64,000 bases of DNA from NCBI GenBank assembly GCA_017436845.1, contig JAFSCJ010000005.1, positions 248,001-312,000 of the forward strand, written 5' to 3'. The position numbers and the translations under genes were made by a program. Shown here in pieces: positions 1-9,330 of the stretch. Position 1 is the stretch's first letter; every line of letters starts with the position of its first letter. The stretch comes from Muribaculaceae bacterium (lineage in GTDB: Bacteria; Bacteroidota; Bacteroidia; Bacteroidales; Muribaculaceae). The notes below the pieces were generated by a model. That model was not told the DNA's origin, made no database searches, and saw only the letters and a program-made list of their open reading frames with translations.

Positions 1-214
1 TACCAAATCCATAATCAATATCGATATATTGTTCAGGTTCAGTACCGCCAAGCACAAGGGAGAATGAGTTTAATGCTCCGTTTTGCTCATAAATATTGGT
101 TTTAAATGTAATTATAGGCTCATCTGCTGTTTGAGCAACAGCATCTACCGATGTTGCCATCATAGAAATCAAGATAGCAACACTTAAAACCAATGAATTA
201 ATAATTTTTTTCAT
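1..214 (-). CDS. Exported protein, N-terminal fragment (cut by window edge)
   Basis: Only about 71 residues are inside the window; the reading frame is open to base 1. The protein starts MKKIINSLVLSVAILISMMA, a clear signal peptide with a basic start and a hydrophobic core, and cleavage is likely near AVAQ-TADE. The mature start reads ITFKTNIYEQNG then FSLVLGGTEPEQ, a style common at the start of Bacteroidales surface proteins, often with LRRs; that link is from memory and weak. It lies 16 bp downstream of the subtilase gene on the same strand, so the two are probably co-transcribed. No function can be assigned. Confidence 0.7.
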   Translation of the reverse strand, partial: MKKIINSLVLSVAILISMMATSVDAVAQTADEPIITFKTNIYEQNGALNSFSLVLGGTEPEQYIDIDYGFG

Positions 215-230
215 CTTATTTTTTATATTA

Positions 231-2510
231 TTATTTTACAAGAATTCGTTGGCTATGAACACCATTTACATTTAGAATATAAACACCCGAAGCAAGTGAT
301 GATGCATCAAGAGTTATTTCATCATTAGCCACCGATTGTTCTATCACCGGCTGACCTGAAACATTATAAATAACTGCATCTATTGAATCAGCTCCACCAA
401 GGAAAACTTCATACACATCATCACCAATTGATTTAATCATCAATCGATTATCATCGGCCAATACATCAGAGACACCTGCTTGACGACGAAGCACTTCTTT
501 CAATCCGGCATATGCATCAAATTTACCTGCACCCCATTGAATAGGATCACCTGAGCCGGTAACATCAGCATCGACAATAGATGTTTTTGCTATGATATCT
601 TTTACATCATCAACAGTCAATGTGGGATCGGCTTCAAGCCACAATGCAATACCTCCGGCTACAACCGGACATGCCATTGATGTTCCTATCTGTTGATGCC
701 AATAGTTGCTACGACCATCTTCAAGAAATTGAGCTTGAAGCATACTATTGACATCACCGGCTTGTGCTTTATATGCATCAATAAAATATTGATTGCTTGA
801 TGAAATCACAGTTGCTCCGGGAGCACACACATGAGGGAGATTACGTCCATCAATCAATGTACCATATGATGTAAATGGAGACATTTTTCCGGCAGGGAAT
901 GAGCCTTGGAAATTATATAGGTTACCATCCAATGATCCCCACTCATCGCGAGTATTATAAGAACCCACTACAACAATATTTTTAGCACATGCCATGTCGC
1001 TGATTGAGCCATTAGTACTACCGGCATCCCAACCTGCAATTCCATAGTTTTCCAAAGTAGTATAAACGCCATCACAAAAACAATCAACACGTTGACCATC
1101 TTTACCGGTAACCTTAAAACCAAGGATATAATTACCATCGGCATTAGTTGACTGATTATCACTTGTTAAATAGTCTATCATGACATAGTAACGCCCTGAA
1201 TATTGGTCTATCATAGAGCCAATGCCTATATATCCATCAAATGCTCGATTGAAATTGGCATTGGTTATATCTCCTTCTTGAGCATATCCTGTAGAAGCAT
1301 AGTAAACAGGGACTCCATTTGTATTTGTCGAAATAGGAGCACGGAATGTTTCCGTTCCACGTTTTTTGTTATAGATTACAGCTTCAAAAGTAAATTCAGT
1401 CGCATCATTGCTATATACATACACTTGACCATAACGAAGATTATAATATCCTTGTTGCTGTGTATATGGATGTATAAATGATTGCAAAACATTATCATCG
1501 GCAGTAAATGTTTGATTTAGTGCGATGGGAAGGTCTCCTTCGTTTCCTGAAGACAAACAAATAATCGCTTCTTGTCCGGCAAGATCAAGGAATTGACTCA
1601 TGACACTTGTTCCATCATGAGAACCGATATTGCTCCCAAGAGACATATTAATAACTGCCGGTTTTTGAGCTTCATAAGCTTGATCCAATATATTTTCAAC
1701 ACCAAGAGCAATAAACATATCCATCAAGTCTCCACATGACAGCATGATTTCTGACTCACATGCTACACCATAGTAGGGGTTATTAGTTTCTTCTACTTTT
1801 GCCGCAAATGCCGATTGACGTGTTGCTACAGTTGAAACTCCTTTATATCCGCCAGCCATGATACCAAGAGTGTGCGTGCCATGGAATGTTCCGGTATTGT
1901 CTGTGCCAAATTTAGAAACCAATTCCGGTGTATTATACTCTCCTATATAATAACTTTGTTGGTCTTCACTCAAATATATGTGGCTTATATAGCTAATGCG
2001 GTTATTCCCTTCTTCATCACGGAAATTAATGTGTTGTGGATCAAATCCTGAATCTACAATACCTGTGATTACACCCTTTCCTGTATATGCTTGAGGCAAA
2101 TCAGTTCCGGCATGAATTTTATCAACACCGATAGCAGGTCGCACAAGATCCATTTTTGGCTCAACGTGACGAGATAATTGCACTTGCTTAATGCAACCAA
2201 GCATCGCGATGCGTTCAACATCATTTACAGGCATTGTAACAAGAGCGATATCGCCACGTGTACGCACCACATTAACGCCATTTTCTTTAAGCGTTTCAAA
2301 AGACTCTCCTTCAGCAATTTTAATCAATCCTGAAATGTGTCCTTGGGGAATAATTCCATTAGATTTTGCTAATGTGTGAATTTTTGAATTTGGAATTTGC
2401 AACATCTTTACACTATGCAATGCCGCACGGCTTTGCAAGTCCAATTTTGATTGTGCTACACCAGAAAATGCAACACCCATAGCAATTAAGCCAAACCAGA
2501 TTTTTTTCAT
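231..2510 (-). CDS. T9SS-exported subtilisin-like serine protease (S8 family)
   Basis: A 759-residue secreted peptidase. Residues 1-19 form a signal peptide ending near GVAQ. The S8 triad is visible: Asp153 in GIVDSGFDP, His210 in FHGTHTLG, and Ser611 in GTSMACPVVAGG; the oxyanion Asn is probably in LSSGNEGD near residue 323. The long insertion between His and Ser (about 400 residues) is typical of large Bacteroidetes subtilases with a nested beta-sandwich domain. The last 75 or so residues (YNVSGQ, then SLASGVYILNVNG, ending in a basic ILVK) look like a type A T9SS sorting domain, so I infer surface display or release. No -7 box is obvious just upstream, and a hairpin separates it from the larger surface-protein gene. 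The substrate is unknown. Confidence 0.9.
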   Translation of the reverse strand: MKKIWFGLIAMGVAFSGVAQSKLDLQSRAALHSVKMLQIPNSKIHTLAKSNGIIPQGHISGLIKIAEGESFETLKENGVNVVRTRGDIALVTMPVNDVERIAMLGCIKQVQLSRHVEPKMDLVRPAIGVDKIHAGTDLPQAYTGKGVITGIVDSGFDPQHINFRDEEGNNRISYISHIYLSEDQQSYYIGEYNTPELVSKFGTDNTGTFHGTHTLGIMAGGYKGVSTVATRQSAFAAKVEETNNPYYGVACESEIMLSCGDLMDMFIALGVENILDQAYEAQKPAVINMSLGSNIGSHDGTSVMSQFLDLAGQEAIICLSSGNEGDLPIALNQTFTADDNVLQSFIHPYTQQQGYYNLRYGQVYVYSNDATEFTFEAVIYNKKRGTETFRAPISTNTNGVPVYYASTGYAQEGDITNANFNRAFDGYIGIGSMIDQYSGRYYVMIDYLTSDNQSTNADGNYILGFKVTGKDGQRVDCFCDGVYTTLENYGIAGWDAGSTNGSISDMACAKNIVVVGSYNTRDEWGSLDGNLYNFQGSFPAGKMSPFTSYGTLIDGRNLPHVCAPGATVISSSNQYFIDAYKAQAGDVNSMLQAQFLEDGRSNYWHQQIGTSMACPVVAGGIALWLEADPTLTVDDVKDIIAKTSIVDADVTGSGDPIQWGAGKFDAYAGLKEVLRRQAGVSDVLADDNRLMIKSIGDDVYEVFLGGADSIDAVIYNVSGQPVIEQSVANDEITLDASSLASGVYILNVNGVHSQRILVK

Positions 2511-2534
2511 ATTAGGTAATTATTTAAATCATGA

Positions 2535-2577
2535 AAAGGGATATTGTGATTTTGTCCAAAGCCACAATATTCCCTTA
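2535..2577 (-). terminator. Hairpin terminator after the 634-residue surface-protein gene
   Basis: On the minus strand an AAGGGAATATTGTG arm pairs with CACAATATCCCTT (one bulged base) across a loop of about 14 nt and is followed by TTTTC. It begins about 20 bp after the stop codon of the upstream gene, so it fits an intrinsic terminator, perhaps leaky into the subtilase gene. Confidence 0.7.
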
Positions 2578-2595
2578 TCAGCTTGTTATTTATTT

Positions 2596-4500
2596 TTATT
2601 TAAGTACAACTTTCTTGCCGTTGATAATATACAATCCGGCAGGAAGAGCAGAAATTTGTTCTGCACCGGCATTCTTCACAACAAGAATACCTTGAAGGTT
2701 GTAAACATTACCATTTACTACATTATTAATTGTTATATCTTCAATGGCATTTGTTTTGTCAACAACGATTTCCGTATCTTGCGTTACAGGAATTACATAA
2801 TTACCACTCTCATCCGCTTCAACAACTGTTCCATTAACAAGAACAGATGCTTCATTAGCAAGTGAAATTGTAATTTCAGTATCTTTCAATGCGGTAAATC
2901 CTGTAGCCCAATTGGCATATTGCTGACCATCTGTCGCAACACTTGAGATAGCTCCTTCAACTCCCTCATGTTCTGCTATTGTAACTGCATATTTTTCCGG
3001 CTCACTTGCAAGATATACCTTGATAGCATCGCCATCGAGAAGTGTTACATAATAAGATGTACTACCTTCATATTGAGGAACAAGATAGATCCCATTGTTA
3101 AATATTGAACAATATGTTGGGCCATAGAATGATATATTGTAAGGATTGTCTGAATCATCAAAGTTTACTGTAACAGTTTCACCTGAAATCAAAGAAACAG
3201 AAGCACGGTCGGAATAACGTTGAACTCCATATCCATAAGGAGCAGCAGTTAAATCGTCTACCCAAATAGTAGCAACTTTATCTCTAACAATTACCTTGGT
3301 AGTGATAACTATTTGGTCATTTTCATTAATATTGCGAATAGTTGTGCTTGATGTCCCATAGCCATTAACTGAGCCACATTCTACTCCATTAACTTGGATA
3401 GATACAATACTGCAATCAGTTGTTGGTCTCACGGTGATAGTGTTGCTGTTAGATGTCAATTCAACAGCAACAGCTTCTCCTGCTATCAATGAAAGAGGAG
3501 TGTTTGAATTTCCGGGATATGCCTCAATATTTTCAGGAGCATCAACTGTGAGATAGGCATTATATGTAACATATTTTGTAGCCGCAACCTCTACAGTATT
3601 AGTTTCAGAAGTAACTATAAATTCATAGTTTCCGTAGAAATATTGAGATGTTCCATTTACAGTAATTGCATAGTTGAAGTTATAAAGATTTGTATCACCT
3701 ATGAGAGTTACTTTATCTCCCATCATTACCGACAATGTTTTGCCGTCAAAAGTCACATCTTCTCCATTTACTTTAACTGTAATACAGCCAAGCACTTCTT
3801 CCTCATTGTCCCCGTAAGAGAATGTTATTGTTGCAGGAATAGCAGGGAAATTAGCTGCAATATCAAGTTTATCACCATTTGCTACTGTAACATAATAACG
3901 ACCATAAGAATCGGCTTGTGTCTCATCATTAAGTTTAACCGAGTATAATGTTTCTCCATAATTTACATGCGAAATTTGGAATTGAGACTCTGTTTCGGGA
4001 TTAAACTTAACAGTGTTCTCGCCATTAATCAACTCTACCTTTGTTCCATTATAATAAGACATATTTACTTTTGATGCATCATCAACATTAACAGTAACAC
4101 TTGCTGTGCGAGATGCTTCCAAATCAGCAGACTTAACCGAAAGTGTTTGAGCAGTTCCTGAATAAGAGCCTACATAAAAATAGGTTGAACTTCCACCGGT
4201 AGATGCGCTTGAACCTGTAGTCTCATTCATTGCATAAGTAATTACATTACCGCTTGTAGCATTTACATATACATATCCATAATCTCCGGGAATAGTAAAT
4301 GTTCCACCTTCCTCTCCAGTAAATTGATTCAAATCGAGGTCGGTTTGTTGAGTATTATATGATGCATCGTAATACTGATAATATGCAGTCAATCGAGTTG
4401 CATCATCGACTTTGAGAGTAACCGCAATATCGGCTTTTGCTGTAAATGATACAGCAATAGCCATTACTGCCATCATGAAAATTGAGTAAAGTTTTTTCAT
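2596..4500 (-). CDS. Exported repetitive beta-rich protein with short C-terminal sorting signal
   Basis: 634 residues, family not recognised. Residues 1-23 are a signal peptide (cut near TAKA-DIAV). The middle consists of loosely repeated units of roughly 90-110 residues, each opening with an alternating strand such as VTLKVDDA, VTVNVDDA, LTVDAPEN or ATIWVDDL and carrying an LI.GE.V motif (VELINGENTV, SLIAGEAVAV, SLISGETVTV). This suggests tandem Ig-like or carbohydrate-binding-like sandwiches. The C-terminus (VYNLQGI, LPAGLYIINGKKVV) matches the short sorting tail common in Prevotella- and Muribaculaceae-type surface proteins. It is rich in Thr, Ser, Asn and Tyr, as adhesins and glycan binders often are. 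It has its own promoter and terminator. An adhesive or binding role is inference. Confidence 0.75.
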   Translation of the reverse strand: MKKLYSIFMMAVMAIAVSFTAKADIAVTLKVDDATRLTAYYQYYDASYNTQQTDLDLNQFTGEEGGTFTIPGDYGYVYVNATSGNVITYAMNETTGSSASTGGSSTYFYVGSYSGTAQTLSVKSADLEASRTASVTVNVDDASKVNMSYYNGTKVELINGENTVKFNPETESQFQISHVNYGETLYSVKLNDETQADSYGRYYVTVANGDKLDIAANFPAIPATITFSYGDNEEEVLGCITVKVNGEDVTFDGKTLSVMMGDKVTLIGDTNLYNFNYAITVNGTSQYFYGNYEFIVTSETNTVEVAATKYVTYNAYLTVDAPENIEAYPGNSNTPLSLIAGEAVAVELTSNSNTITVRPTTDCSIVSIQVNGVECGSVNGYGTSSTTIRNINENDQIVITTKVIVRDKVATIWVDDLTAAPYGYGVQRYSDRASVSLISGETVTVNFDDSDNPYNISFYGPTYCSIFNNGIYLVPQYEGSTSYYVTLLDGDAIKVYLASEPEKYAVTIAEHEGVEGAISSVATDGQQYANWATGFTALKDTEITISLANEASVLVNGTVVEADESGNYVIPVTQDTEIVVDKTNAIEDITINNVVNGNVYNLQGILVVKNAGAEQISALPAGLYIINGKKVVLK

Positions 4501-4553
4501 AAGATTATTATATTATTGATTATTAATAAGCTATACTAGAATTTTGCAGGGCA

Positions 4554-4561
4554 CAAAGTTA
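4554..4561 (-). promoter_or_regulatory. -7 box TAACTTTG for the 634-residue surface protein
   Basis: Exact match to the Bacteroidetes sigma-70 -7 consensus TAnnTTTG, read on the minus strand, 53 bp before the start codon at 4500. Confidence 0.65.
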
Positions 4562-4697
4562 GTTCTATTTGACCTATTTTAACAAGTTTCCTTTAAAAAA
4601 AATGTTAAAATTCGGCAGAAATTGAATTTTTATCCATTTTGCATAAAAAATACCATCAACACGCTAAATGATTTTTTTTTAAATCAGCCTTTTTCAA

Positions 4698-4733
4698 AAA
4701 AAGTCCCACACTCCTCCAAGCATGGGACTTTTT
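4698..4733 (-). terminator. Intrinsic terminator of carB
   Basis: Perfect 11-bp stem AAAAAGTCCCA/TGGGACTTTTT with a 14-nt loop, about 45 bp past the carB stop, followed by a T-rich stretch on the minus strand. The rest of 4501-4777 is A/T-rich and holds only this and the next gene's promoter. Confidence 0.85.
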
Positions 4734-4777
4734 ATCTGAGAATTGTTGCTCATGAACAACAATCAGTTATTACTCTA

Positions 4778-7700
4778 TTAATATTCTGACCAAGGAGCGA
4801 TGTTTATTTCTTCAATTGGTTTATTGATAAATGCATTGATATAGGCTGATGCTAAACGTGCATTTGTCAACAATGGAATATTGTGATCAATTGCCGAACG
4901 ACGGATGCGATAACCATTGGTCAATTCACGTTTTGTATGATTCTTAGGAATGTTAATTACCATATCTATAGCATGACTTGCCAATAAATCAAGAACATTT
5001 TCACCTTCTTCATCAGGCCAGCATACAGGATAAGCGGTTATTCCATTTGAATTCAAAAATTTAGCTGTTCCTTCTGTCGCATAAAGTTTATATCCGTTTT
5101 TAGCGAGTACTTTACAGCAATCAAGCATTTCCACCTTACCTCTGACATCTCCTGAAGAAACAAGCACTGCTTTATTCTTATCAGGCACATGGTGTCCTAC
5201 CGAAATCATTGCATTAAGCATTGCTTCATCAAAATCGGCTCCGAGACAGCCCACTTCACCTGTTGAAGACATATCAACACCAAGCACAGGATCAGCCTTA
5301 TGTAGACGAGCAAATGAGAATTGAGAAGCTTTGATACCTATATAATCAATGTCAAATGTTGAAGAATCAGCTTTTTCTACAGGCTCGCCAAGCATGATGC
5401 GAGTTGCTGTTTCAATGAAATTGCGTTTCAATATCTTAGAGACAAATGGGAATGAACGAGAGGCACGTAAGTTACATTCGATAACCTTAACATCGTTGTT
5501 TTTAGCAAGATATTGGATGTTGAATGGCCCTGAAATGTTCAATTCTTTAGCAATCTTCTTGCTGATGCGCTTGATGCGACGAGCTGTTTCCATGTATATT
5601 TTTTGTGCAGGGAACACAAGCGTAGCATCTCCTGAGTGCACTCCGGCAAACTCGACGTGTTCAGAAATTGCATACTCTATAACCTCTCCATTGCGAGCCA
5701 CTGCATCAAATTCTATCTCTTTTGCATTTTGCAAGAATTCAGTAACAACAACCGGGAATTCTTTTGATACTTTAGCCGCAGCGCCAAGGAATTCATGCAT
5801 AGATTCGTGGTCGTAGCACACATTCATTGCGGCTCCAGACAATACATAGCTTGGGCGTATCAATACAGGGAAACCCACTTCGTCAACAAATTTATCGATA
5901 TCCTCAAAACTTGTCAACTCTTTCCAACGTGGTTGATCGATTCCGAGAGAGTCAAGCATTGCCGAGAATTTGTGACGGTTTTCAGCGCGGTCAATTGAGA
6001 TGGGCGATGTTCCAAGTACAGGGACATGACGACGATATAATTTCATCGCAAGGTTGTTAGGAATTTGACCACCTACAGACACGATAACGCCTCGTGGTGT
6101 TTCAAGGTCGATAACGTCAAGTACACGCTCAAAACTCAATTCATCAAAGTATAAGCGATCGCAAATGTCATAGTCAGTAGAAACTGTTTCTGGGTTATAG
6201 TTAATCATGATTGATTTATAACCAAGTTTACGACAAGTGTTTACAGCATTAACTGAGCACCAGTCAAATTCTACTGAACTACCAATGCGATATGCACCAG
6301 AGCCAAGAACTACAATATTTTTACCTGAATTATAATCGTAAGGGATTTGGTGAGCATCGGCTCCGTAAGTTACATATAGATAGTTTGTCAAATCGGGGTA
6401 TTCACTTGCTACTGTGTTGATGCGACACACTTTTGGAGTAACATTCAAGCTCTTGCGATGTTCACGCACGCGCAATACCTCTGCCTCGAAGTTTCCTTCA
6501 GGATTTTCCACATATCGAGCAATTTGGAAGTCACTAAACCCAAGGCGTTTAGCTTCTGCCAATACATCGGCAGGAAGATCTTCAATGCGGTTATATTTCT
6601 TAAGAACTTCAGTATAATCGACAATATTTTTAAGACCGTTAAGGAACCATGGATCAATCTTTGTCAACTCTTCAATGCGTTCTACCGTATAGCCTTCTTC
6701 AAGAGCTTTCGCTATAGCAAAGATGCGCAAATCTGTCGGGTGTGATAAAGAATAGTCGAGATCATCAAATTGCAAATCGCGATTACCAACAAATCCGTGC
6801 ATGCCTTGACCTATCATACGAAGACCTTTTTGGATGATTTCTTCAAACGATTTGCCGATAGACATGATTTCACCCACCGATTTCATTGATGAACCTATTT
6901 CTCGATCGACACGTGCAAATTTAGTCAAGTCCCAACGTGGGATTTTCACAATCATATAATCGACCGATGGGGCAACGTATGCTGAATTAGGAGTACCCAT
7001 TTCACCGATTTGATCAAGAGAATATCCCAATGCAAGTTTTGCGGCAACAAATGCCAATGGATAACCCGATGCCTTTGATGCAAGAGCAGAACTACGACTC
7101 AAACGTGCATTGATTTCAATGATACGATAGTCATTTGTTTCTGCATTGAAAGCATATTGGATATTACATTCGCCCACGATGCCAATGTGGCGTACGACAC
7201 GAATTGCAATATCTTGCAACAAGTTAATTTGTTCTTGAGTCAAAGACACGATAGGAGCTACTACGATACTTTCTCCTGTGTGAATTCCAAGAGGGTCAAA
7301 GTTTTCCATTGGAACAACAGTGAAGCAATGGTCGTTTTTATCGCGAATTACTTCAAATTCAATTTCTTTCCACCCTTTCAAAGACTCCTCTACAAGGATT
7401 TGTTTTGAATGAGCAAGCGCGCTTTCGCAAAGAGCATGAAACTCTTCATCATTAGCACATATTCCTGAGCCAAGACCACCAAGAGCATATGCCGAGCGTA
7501 CCATTACCGGGAACCCAATGCGGTGAGCTACCTCAACTGCATCTTCCATTGTTTCTACTGCTTGAGATACCGGTGTCTTAGCTTCGATTTCATTAAGCTT
7601 TTTCACAAAAAGGTCGCGGTCTTCGGTAATCATAATTGCTTCAACCGATGTACCAAGTACCTTTACTCCATATTTTTCAAGTGTACCATTGAGATACAAC

Positions 7701-7996
7701 TCTGTTCCGCAGTTCAATGCTGTTTGTCCACCAAAAGCGAGCAAAATTCCATCAGGACGCTCTTTTTTGATTACCTCTTCAACAAAATGTGGGGTAATTG
7801 GTAAGAAATAAACTTGATCAGCAACACCTTCTGATGTTTGGATAGTTGCGATATTTGGATTAATTAGCACTGTTGAAATTCCTTCTTCGCGAAGTGCTTT
7901 CAAAGCTTGAGAACCAGAGTAGTCAAATTCGCCGGCTTGCCCGATTTTTAGGGCTCCTGAGCCAAGCAATAATACCTTTTTAATTCCGTCGATCAT
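4778..7996 (-). CDS. carB: Carbamoyl-phosphate synthase large subunit
   Basis: 1072 residues, the usual full length (E. coli CarB is 1073). It makes carbamoyl phosphate from bicarbonate, ammonia tunnelled from CarA, and two ATP, for pyrimidines and arginine. Two homologous halves are visible, each with a pre-ATP-grasp start (VLLLGSGALKIGQAGEFDYSG and later VVLGSGAYRIGSSVEFDW) and an ATP-grasp body (EINARLSRSSALASKA; ECNLRASRSFPFVSK). The C-terminal MGS-like allosteric domain starts near residue 940 (KNGYKLYATEGTAKFL). carA is not in the window and the upstream neighbour is tonB, so carB has its own promoter at 8016-8023 and its own terminator. Confidence 0.98.
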   Translation of the reverse strand: MIDGIKKVLLLGSGALKIGQAGEFDYSGSQALKALREEGISTVLINPNIATIQTSEGVADQVYFLPITPHFVEEVIKKERPDGILLAFGGQTALNCGTELYLNGTLEKYGVKVLGTSVEAIMITEDRDLFVKKLNEIEAKTPVSQAVETMEDAVEVAHRIGFPVMVRSAYALGGLGSGICANDEEFHALCESALAHSKQILVEESLKGWKEIEFEVIRDKNDHCFTVVPMENFDPLGIHTGESIVVAPIVSLTQEQINLLQDIAIRVVRHIGIVGECNIQYAFNAETNDYRIIEINARLSRSSALASKASGYPLAFVAAKLALGYSLDQIGEMGTPNSAYVAPSVDYMIVKIPRWDLTKFARVDREIGSSMKSVGEIMSIGKSFEEIIQKGLRMIGQGMHGFVGNRDLQFDDLDYSLSHPTDLRIFAIAKALEEGYTVERIEELTKIDPWFLNGLKNIVDYTEVLKKYNRIEDLPADVLAEAKRLGFSDFQIARYVENPEGNFEAEVLRVREHRKSLNVTPKVCRINTVASEYPDLTNYLYVTYGADAHQIPYDYNSGKNIVVLGSGAYRIGSSVEFDWCSVNAVNTCRKLGYKSIMINYNPETVSTDYDICDRLYFDELSFERVLDVIDLETPRGVIVSVGGQIPNNLAMKLYRRHVPVLGTSPISIDRAENRHKFSAMLDSLGIDQPRWKELTSFEDIDKFVDEVGFPVLIRPSYVLSGAAMNVCYDHESMHEFLGAAAKVSKEFPVVVTEFLQNAKEIEFDAVARNGEVIEYAISEHVEFAGVHSGDATLVFPAQKIYMETARRIKRISKKIAKELNISGPFNIQYLAKNNDVKVIECNLRASRSFPFVSKILKRNFIETATRIMLGEPVEKADSSTFDIDYIGIKASQFSFARLHKADPVLGVDMSSTGEVGCLGADFDEAMLNAMISVGHHVPDKNKAVLVSSGDVRGKVEMLDCCKVLAKNGYKLYATEGTAKFLNSNGITAYPVCWPDEEGENVLDLLASHAIDMVINIPKNHTKRELTNGYRIRRSAIDHNIPLLTNARLASAYINAFINKPIEEINIAPWSEY

Positions 7997-8015
7997 AATT
8001 TTGTGAAATTTCTTG

Positions 8016-8023
8016 CAAAGTTA
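8016..8023 (-). promoter_or_regulatory. -7 box TAACTTTG for carB
   Basis: Exact TAnnTTTG match on the minus strand, 19 bp before the carB start codon at 7996. Confidence 0.65.
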
Positions 8024-8096
8024 CAACGTTTAGCGTCCTGATACAAATAACATCGGACGAAAAAAACACTAATTTGCAAAAAAAATGCCTTATCTA

Positions 8097-8882
8097 CTAT
8101 TCAAAACGCCAAGTTATAACCCCAACTTGCTCTGCTTGCGCATCTTCTGACACTGAAAAGCGTGATTCTTGTGATGCAGAAATGCAACGATTGCGAATGG
8201 TAAGATTGGCCGAAGCTGGACCTTCTCCTCCAACATATTGGGGCGAGCCAATGACATATCCTTGTCTATTGACACGCACTTTTATGCGAATAGTACCTGA
8301 GAGTTGACTCTTAGGTCGTCCGAATGATTCTAATGTTCTACCTTTTAAAGAGTGTCCGGGAGTCCCACTTGCAGCCCCTACGGTTGAATTTCCGTCAGGA
8401 GAGCCGACATTCCCTGAGCCACTCCCATTATTGCCAAATTTTACTTGTTTTTTAATGCGTTCAGCGGCTTCCTTTTCACGTTTAACACGTTCTCTTTCTG
8501 CCAATTCCTCTTTTGTGGGCCCCGCTTTTTCTGGCTTTGTCTTCTCTTTTATTTTTGCAGGAGAGTCCTCAGAGGATGTTACTAATGGCTCGATTTCCCC
8601 TTGTGTCCCCTCGTTTTTAATATCTTCACCTGACACCGTTTTCGTTTCTGCCTCCGATGGAGCAGGTGTTGACTTATTGTTTGCGGTAGGTATATAATTA
8701 TCTCCAAGCCTCACAAGTTCTCCTCCATACAAAATTTCGCTTGAATCAACCGGAGGCCATCGGCGCGGTTCCGATGCGGAATATTTTACATAACTCACGC
8801 ACAACACCACAACAACAATCACATGAAACGCAATTGTCCCTATTAGTGCAATCAAACGATTTTTGCGAGAGTCATTACTCAT
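8097..8882 (-). CDS. TonB/TolA-like energy-transducing protein
   Basis: 261 residues with the three-part TonB plan. A short cytoplasmic start precedes one transmembrane helix at about residues 9-31 (ALIGTIAFHVIVVVVLCVSY). Then comes a periplasmic linker rich in Glu, Lys, Pro and Ser, with a charged TolA-like stretch near 125-145 (KEELAERERVKREKEAAERI). A Gly/Ser spacer follows, and the C-terminal domain from about residue 185 has the TonB-type IRIKVRVNRQGYVIGSPQ and ends ITWRFE. It should carry proton-motive energy from ExbB/ExbD to outer-membrane receptors. The gene is last in a pdxJ-exbB-exbD-tonB operon with gaps of 9-11 bp. It could equally be called TolA-like. Confidence 0.85.
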   Translation of the reverse strand: MSNDSRKNRLIALIGTIAFHVIVVVVLCVSYVKYSASEPRRWPPVDSSEILYGGELVRLGDNYIPTANNKSTPAPSEAETKTVSGEDIKNEGTQGEIEPLVTSSEDSPAKIKEKTKPEKAGPTKEELAERERVKREKEAAERIKKQVKFGNNGSGSGNVGSPDGNSTVGAASGTPGHSLKGRTLESFGRPKSQLSGTIRIKVRVNRQGYVIGSPQYVGGEGPASANLTIRNRCISASQESRFSVSEDAQAEQVGVITWRFE

Positions 8883-8891
8883 GTGGTTTCT

Positions 8892-9320
8892 CTATTGTTT
8901 ATTTCGATTTTTGCGAGCAGGTTTTGTCGCAAGGACAACTTTTAAATTATTTCTCGCACCCATTTCAAGCATTTCCACAACTTTACCATAGGGGACTTCC
9001 TCATCGGCATATAATGCGATGTAACTTTCAGGGGCTTGTTGTTGTGTCATTTTCAAGAATGCGAGCAACGCATTTTCCTCAATAGGTTGAGGCTCTTCCT
9101 CTCCAAATGAAGCAAATATATTTTGCTCTTTATCAATATACACTCGAGTTCCCGGCTTGAGGGCTGTCTGTGTCGAACTTTGTGGAAGATTTACCTCAAG
9201 CGCACTTGGGAAAACAAATGTAGATGTCACCATAAAAAAGATGAGCAACAAGAAGATAACATCGGTCATCGATGCCATCGAAAACATTGCCATCATATCA
9301 TGCTGTTTCTTTAGCGCCAT
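8892..9320 (-). CDS. ExbD/TolR-family biopolymer transport protein
   Basis: 142 residues. A cytoplasmic start (MALKKQHDMMAMFSMASMTDVIF) leads into one membrane helix at about 18-38 (FLLLIFFMVTSTFVF). The conserved helix aspartate is in MTDVIFLLLIFFM at residue 20, the position that couples proton flow in ExbD/TolR. The remainder is a periplasmic domain with the YADEEVPYGKVVEMLE pattern of the family. It partners the ExbB-like protein immediately upstream (10-bp gap) and the TonB-like protein downstream (9-bp gap). Confidence 0.93.
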   Translation of the reverse strand: MALKKQHDMMAMFSMASMTDVIFLLLIFFMVTSTFVFPSALEVNLPQSSTQTALKPGTRVYIDKEQNIFASFGEEEPQPIEENALLAFLKMTQQQAPESYIALYADEEVPYGKVVEMLEMGARNNLKVVLATKPARKNRNKQ

Positions 9321-9330
9321 AGTTGTGATT

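Noticed and set aside
5349..5816. Plus-strand frame of 155 codons
   Set aside because: Antisense to carB; no promoter or family features.
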